Below, one piece after another: positions 59,078 to 64,000 of a DNA stretch of 64,000 bases; position 1 is the first letter of the stretch, and every line of letters begins with the position of its first letter. This stretch comes from Paragonimus westermani (taxonomy: Eukaryota > Platyhelminthes > Trematoda > Plagiorchiida > Troglotrematidae). The notes below the pieces were generated by a model. The model worked only from the letters and a program-made list of their open reading frames with translations, searched no databases and was not told where the DNA came from. The stretch is taken from contig QNGE01000930.1 in assembly GCA_008508345.1 (NCBI GenBank), positions 76,030 to 140,029 on the forward strand, given 5' to 3'. A program made the translations under genes and the position numbers.

Positions 59078-62004
59078 CTTTGTACGTGGGACAACATGTG
59101 TGAATAAGGAAGTTAAATCGTTCGAACCTTGAAATCAGTTTGGAAGAATATGTCTTTAGTTCACCGTCGAATGAAAACCAAAACAGTCAGAAAAGAAGGT
59201 ATTGCTTAATGAGGTTTTCCGGTTACTAGATACTAATCCTGCGATGAATACAGCTCATGGAGTTCGTACGACTGAACAGGGTCATCAAAACCACGATTAG
59301 CAGCGCAACTTATCGCGGCTGGATAGTTCCAGCTGTTCGCAAGTTGGTTAAAAAGGCAAAGATAATTTATCCTAGTTCATTGGCAGTCACAAAACGGTCT
59401 GATTGAATAAAGCTACGCACCCTAAAAGATTAACAGAATACGCGTACAAGGTACGCAGTTGGTTACTAAATATCTGAACAACTAAAGCGGTCCTATAGGT
59501 AATGGGTGTAAGAGTGAATATGTTCACATGAAAAAAAATTGGCAGAACCTTGTCATTTACATTGAGTTACACCGCTGGAATGAAGATGGTTCCATTTCAT
59601 ATGAAACTGAGCAGAAAAATACACAGAACGACTTGTCTAACTGCGAACATTTTCAGGCTAATTCGGAATAACATATCGTTTTGGTCATTGATTAACTGAT
59701 TATTGAATAAACCAAATGGAAAAAGCACTGTGTAGGTCGAAACGTAGAGAAGTTCGTCTGCAAAACTTTGTGAACACCGAGGAACGTTAAGGCTGATTGT
59801 CTGTGCTGGTCTGACCACAACTCTTGTGTAGCTAAAAATTTGCGTAAAAACAAATCTACAGCATTCGCAGCTTGTAAAAATTGTTTTGAAAAAGCATGAA
59901 AGCTCTGAAAAACTAAAGAATTTATTTGAAAACACTTGAAGTTTACGGTTTTCGGACCGCATAACGTTCAGTCACCTGTCTACTTATGTTGAGAAGGGAT
60001 TCACACATTTCTTCACTGGTATGGACAGTTGGTTTAGATTCGCATTCGTCACAATGATCAACATACATATGAGGTCAGACTGATACTCACGAGAGGATGT
60101 GCCAGACTTTCAGGGAGAAAATGAGTCGTATGTAATCCTGTATAAAATAGTAGGCTGAGATATTCAGATTGGGTAGGTCTCTCGCGCAGACATGTTCTCA
60201 GGGTAACTTCAGTAGGCACTGATCACATGACCATTCGGTCAGGTTCTGGGTCCATTTTGATTAACAGTGCTGCAGAAGCTTAATAACAATTTCTATTCCT
60301 CATATGTTCAAAGCCAAGGCAAGTAAACTGACAATTTATGATTAACTTGAACTTGGCTGTTCAATAGTTGTCAGGAGTGAAATTTTTCATAGTTTGCTTG
60401 TCGTCGGTTCAGAGACAGTCGTTGCTGTCTGGTGGTCATATTCTTCACCAGCCCAGTTATTACATTTTGACATGGTCTAAGGTACGTTTGTGTGGTATTT
60501 TCGTCCGCTCTCAATGCCTTTGAAGTTCATCGCCTAGATTATCACTATCTAAACACCTACTCAGCTCCTCAACTTGGTGCTGACCGATTGTTAGTTACCT
60601 GAACATACATGATGAAAAATACCTTGCCAAGTTGCTTTTCCTACCTCGATCCCATTATGGCTGCAGAATGTGTTCACGAACACTGAACACGATTATTAAC
60701 TTATGCGATCAGGACCTACTGAACCTACAAAGACAATAAGACTACGCCATAAGCCTACCTTGTCTAGATATCTTTGCCCACCGTTTTATCCGAGGTTATG
60801 TGCTGTTCATTTCTTTTTGGAAATTGTAACACTTTTATCCTAAGTACTGAGGCATTCCGCAATACAAACGCAATGTACAAACGCATTTGTTAGAATACAT
60901 TGACACAGAGCATTTGATGTTGTAAATCCCCGACGTCTATAGTCTGGGTTTATCAAAATGCGGATCAAAACCTGTTGGTCAACACCATTCTAGATTTAAC
61001 AATGCGGTTTCTACACCGGTGTGATGAAGACGGTTTAGATAGAAACTTTCACGAAACCCTAATTGAACTTCCAATATTTGTTTCCTATCCTGGCAATCGA
61101 ATATTTTCGCCCAGAAGTCGGGGATTTCAATGGACACCGTGTGATTTGTGCTGCTTCATATCAATTTGGTTGTTGACTAAAAACATAATGTGCTAAGTGG
61201 TATTTCAAGGTAGGTTTTTCCGAGTGCACACAACAAACTGGAAACCAACACTGGTGAATTGAAAGGACTTGCCGCTAGTAGACGACGACATTTTTCATCA
61301 TGACAAAGTGATGGGTTAGACAACAAAAAGTTAATGTTTTATCACCATTAGCTTACTACCTTAGAAAAAAGATTATACCAGATTTAGGGTACTTGTGAAT
61401 ATTTCCCTCAACTGCTTCCTCGTGTTAATATCATCGTCATGGCTCACTGTGCATCCCATCACGTGCTTTTGACAACAATCTTCAGTTGAAAGAATACAAG
61501 TTGAACACATGCACACGTTGAACTAATTTCAGCCATTACCTACATTTCCGGAATGAACTACGAAATTTGATTACTTGGCACAGTTGTTCAAACCTTGTTG
61601 CAATCAGACATCACCTTCTGTATCCGCCGACAAGACCCTGGCGCCACCGGTTTAAGCGTTGTGGCAGCTCGTGATTGTTCTACCATGAGGTAGAACAAAC
61701 ATGTGAGGATTATTCACGCAAGCCGCATCGGATAGCTAATGGAAGATAGCAGGAAATGTGGCAACCAGCCTTCTCGTTTGCTGGATTGGGCAGTTTGGGC
61801 TTTGCTGACGGTGAAAGAGCTTCGTTGTCACGAGATGACTACCAACGTTTGCAACGTCGCAACGATGACTAGTGTTAAAATGAACATGTCGAGTAGCGAA
61901 AATCGTGTGGGTTTTCGAGTCACTTTGGAAGCAAACGCACAAATCTACTTATGTGACGACTGGTTCCTGAGCTCAACTTACGTCTGATAAATTCTCTATA
62001 CTAC
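59078..62004. other. No gene recognised
   Basis: Should hold upstream exons of the minus-strand gene, but none could be identified. A 121-codon minus frame (59597-59962) is Phe/Cys/Ser-rich and looks like chance. A perfect 9-bp hairpin, TGTTCTACC-ATGA-GGTAGAACA, lies at about 61676-61697. Confidence 0.35.
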
Positions 62005-62075
62005 TAGTGCAGTGGTTAGCGCGGTCACTGTATGGAATTGTGGACCGGAGTCGAATCCCGGCCGTGACAAAAACG
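62005..62075 (+). repeat. tRNA-like sequence (relic or SINE head)
   Basis: GTGCAGTGGTTAGCGCGG has the A-box pattern and GGACCGGAGTCGAATCCCGG the T-arm/B-box pattern, with near-normal spacing. The T-stem pairs except for one position, but the flanks that should form the acceptor stem (before CTAGTGC and after CCGTGAC) do not pair and no clean anticodon stem forms. It is therefore not called a tRNA gene. Similar to the head at 27.66 kb. Confidence 0.45.
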
Positions 62076-62089
62076 TGTTAATTATGCCA

Positions 62090-62710
62090 AACAAGAAGAT
62101 TGAGTCCGATGATCTCTTTTGATAGCATATTTAAAGCGACGGCTGAAAGCACTTTCGAAGGATGTTCAGTCGGAACACGTTGGTGTTGACAGTAGTTATA
62201 TACCACACGGAAACGGACTAAGACCTCAATAACCTGATTTACTGCTAATTATAGCACCTGCAGTTTTGACAGTTAATGAGTCTTTGGTCAAACGATTCAC
62301 CAGATTTGGCATGGAAGAAAGTGTTGATCGTCTGCCCAAAATCTATGTGAAGACTATGCGTTCACCGAGTATGTAAATTAATTTCTTGTTTTGTCCAGAT
62401 TCCAAATTAACTAAAAATCGCAGACGACTATCGAGAGAAAATGCACATTGGAACAATCAGACAATATCCATCCCACAAGTTACAAATGCGGTGAAGCGAT
62501 AATGCCGAAAAATTAGTCAACTATTTCGAAGTTTTTTTTTCTAACCACTATTAGCCGGACTTTAACCAAAAGCAAGGCGTGTAAATTTAATCCCTGTTCG
62601 TGTTCGTTACTTGAGTTGATAGATGGTCGAAACACGTGTTTAATGCAGTTTACGAAGTCTATCGATTTTGTTGAAAAGTTACGCGTCAGATTTGACCCGT
62701 TGGAAGTGAT
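62090..62710. other. No gene recognised
   Basis: No coding or structural signal beyond the flanking repeats. Confidence 0.4.
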
Positions 62711-62714
62711 GCAA

Positions 62715-63385
62715 TTGTGAAAAATATGAGTTTATGTTTAATTCGAACCAGTGACGGGAACAGCATATCCGGAATCGGCAAACGCCTCATCGGTTTAGCT
62801 ACGAAGCCGCTCAGGGTGATGAGAAATTTGACATGTAATCTCAGTACCCCACCGATTATAATGTCTCATACGAAGTCCATCAGACACACTGAGGGATCAA
62901 CGGGCTGAGCAGGATTTTATGTGCGGTTCGCACTGGGATCTATCAACGCTACTGAGGGGCATGGTGATTGTGTTGGTAACAGGCAGTTTGAAAGATGTGT
63001 TCACTTAGAAGAGACCTAACCGTGAAAAAGCTAGATGTCTGTCGGATTTGAGCCAACCTTAGAAACGACACGTTAAGACGCACCAGGTGCGTTACCGGCT
63101 GAGCTACACAGCCGCGCTGAGACTTTAAAGATATAACATTTTTGAATTTTGAAGTGAACTATTCGGGGGATCTTACTTGGGCCGTCAGTGCCCTCTGTTA
63201 TTTGGTGGATTCCGTATGACAGAATGTGTCAGGCCATTAGGGGTAACCATATATGACACTTGTGAACTATTGGAGTGATTTCGTAACACAGTTGATAGGG
63301 CATTTACTGTGGGTGAGCACGCTGTTTCTTTTGCTCGTTCGCAGTCAGCCGGAACCCAGACTTCTCACAACTGGGTAGTTTCTAA
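62715..63385. repeat. Cluster of three tRNA-block repeat units
   Basis: Unit 1 (about 62715-62995, minus): TTAATTCGAACCAGTGACGG, GGTTTAGCTACGAAGCCG, TGTCTCATACGAAGTCCATC, then the extension CTGGGATCTATCAACGC and GTGATTGTGTTGGTAAC. Unit 2 (about 63015-63140, minus, arm only): GTCGGATTTGAGCCAACC and GTTACCGGCTGAGCTAC. Unit 3 (about 63145-63385, plus): GAAGTGAACTATTCGG, TTATTTGGTGGATTCCGTAT, a decayed tRNA block and ACTTCTCACAACTGGGTAG. Units 2 and 3 form a head-to-head palindrome like the one at 32.2 kb. A minus-unit copy precedes it. Confidence 0.7.
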
Positions 63386-64000
63386 TGTAATCTGAAGTTC
63401 GACAGCTTTCTGTCTGTCTAAGTTCGTCTGATTGCAATCACAGTCTGTCATTCACTCCTTCAAGACGACACCCACGTATCCGAATGGATTAGGTCACAAA
63501 TGGCTCTTCCATTAACTGTCGTAATGAGTGTTTTAAAAACGATGGTTTACAGAAGAACCGACAAAGAAAAAAACAATATGTTCCGCGGAATATAAGAATC
63601 TGACAACGCCTAAAGACGAACTTCTGAGGTGGATTATCAGCTTGAGTTAACCGGATAGCGCGATTCCTATCCGTTATCCTGCTTAATGATATAAAGTGCT
63701 AGGCTGAAGTCACACTCACGCGAAACACCACCTTGACGGCATCCACTGTCTGACAGACGAAGTGAAATCTGATCTGCGTAAAACCTCAATATCCGTGTTA
63801 ATAATTAGCCCGTTTGAACCTTTTCGAATAATCTCAAATGAAGAGATGCTCATAATTAACTGTGAACTGATGAGCAATACAAACATGAAGTGGGAGTGTA
63901 TGAAGTTGTGTATCATTGTGCTATGGTAGCGCATGCGGAATCTTTGAACATCTCGATTTTACATGGATACAGTCTATACAGTAGGTTGGAAAGTTCTCGG
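63386..64000. other. No gene recognised
   Basis: Short frames only. A minus frame at 63716-63934 has a hydrophobic N-terminal part but no supporting context. Confidence 0.35.

Noticed and set aside
61676..61697. Hairpin TGTTCTACC-ATGA-GGTAGAACA as a terminator or regulatory RNA
   Set aside because: A single short perfect hairpin in a eukaryotic intergenic region is expected by chance; no conserved context.
62005..62075. A functional tRNA gene
   Set aside because: A-box and B-box are present but the acceptor and anticodon stems do not form.

Overview
The window looks like a piece of a large, repeat-rich, intron-rich metazoan genome, most likely a flatworm and probably a digenean fluke. The evidence is exons with canonical GT/AG borders that only make sense when spliced, kilobases of apparently non-coding DNA between them, and decayed retroelements of several kinds (two non-LTR lineages, a Penelope-like element, possible Ty3/gypsy LTR ends, tRNA-derived short repeats). 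No bacterial-style gene packing, CRISPR array or rRNA gene was seen. All homology calls were made by eye from translated sequence, so species and clade names are inferences.

Layout. 0-9 kb: mostly featureless, with two copies of a tRNA-derived SINE (window start and about 3.4 kb). 9.0-12.9 kb: two unrelated non-LTR retrotransposon remnants side by side, a young RTE-like fragment and an old, stop-riddled LINE. 15.5-18.1 kb: a smooth-muscle/non-muscle-type myosin regulatory light chain gene, plus strand, six exons visible and the start exon missing. 19.7-20.7 kb: first cluster of a repeat whose units carry a tRNA-like promoter block and lie head to head. 21.5-25.0 kb: a chloride intracellular channel (CLIC/EXC-4-like) gene on the minus strand, two exons separated by a 2.5 kb intron, with an unusual C-terminal extension. 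27-30 kb: SINE copies, one rebuilt as an inverted repeat, another tRNA-block unit, and two weak orphan exons. 31.9-34.7 kb: a Penelope-like element cut in two by a tRNA-block palindrome and an internally deleted RTE copy ending in a 100-base TGA array. 35.5-40 kb: two diverged sequences resembling LTR/primer-binding-site junctions. 42.6 kb: a tRNA-like short repeat. 46-59 kb: candidate exons of a plus-strand secreted or membrane protein (possibly GLMP/NCU-G1-like), with an opposite-strand gene of at least three exons encoding a long Ser/Thr/Pro/Gly/Asn-rich polypeptide lying across the same stretch. 62-63.4 kb: another tRNA-like sequence and a second multi-unit cluster of the tRNA-block repeat.

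The host genes appear unrelated to each other: contraction control (myosin light chain), a GST-fold membrane/soluble protein (CLIC), and two genes of uncertain identity. The most unusual element is the tRNA-block repeat: a unit of about 270 bases with conserved A-box and B-box motifs near one end, found at four places and repeatedly arranged as palindromes.
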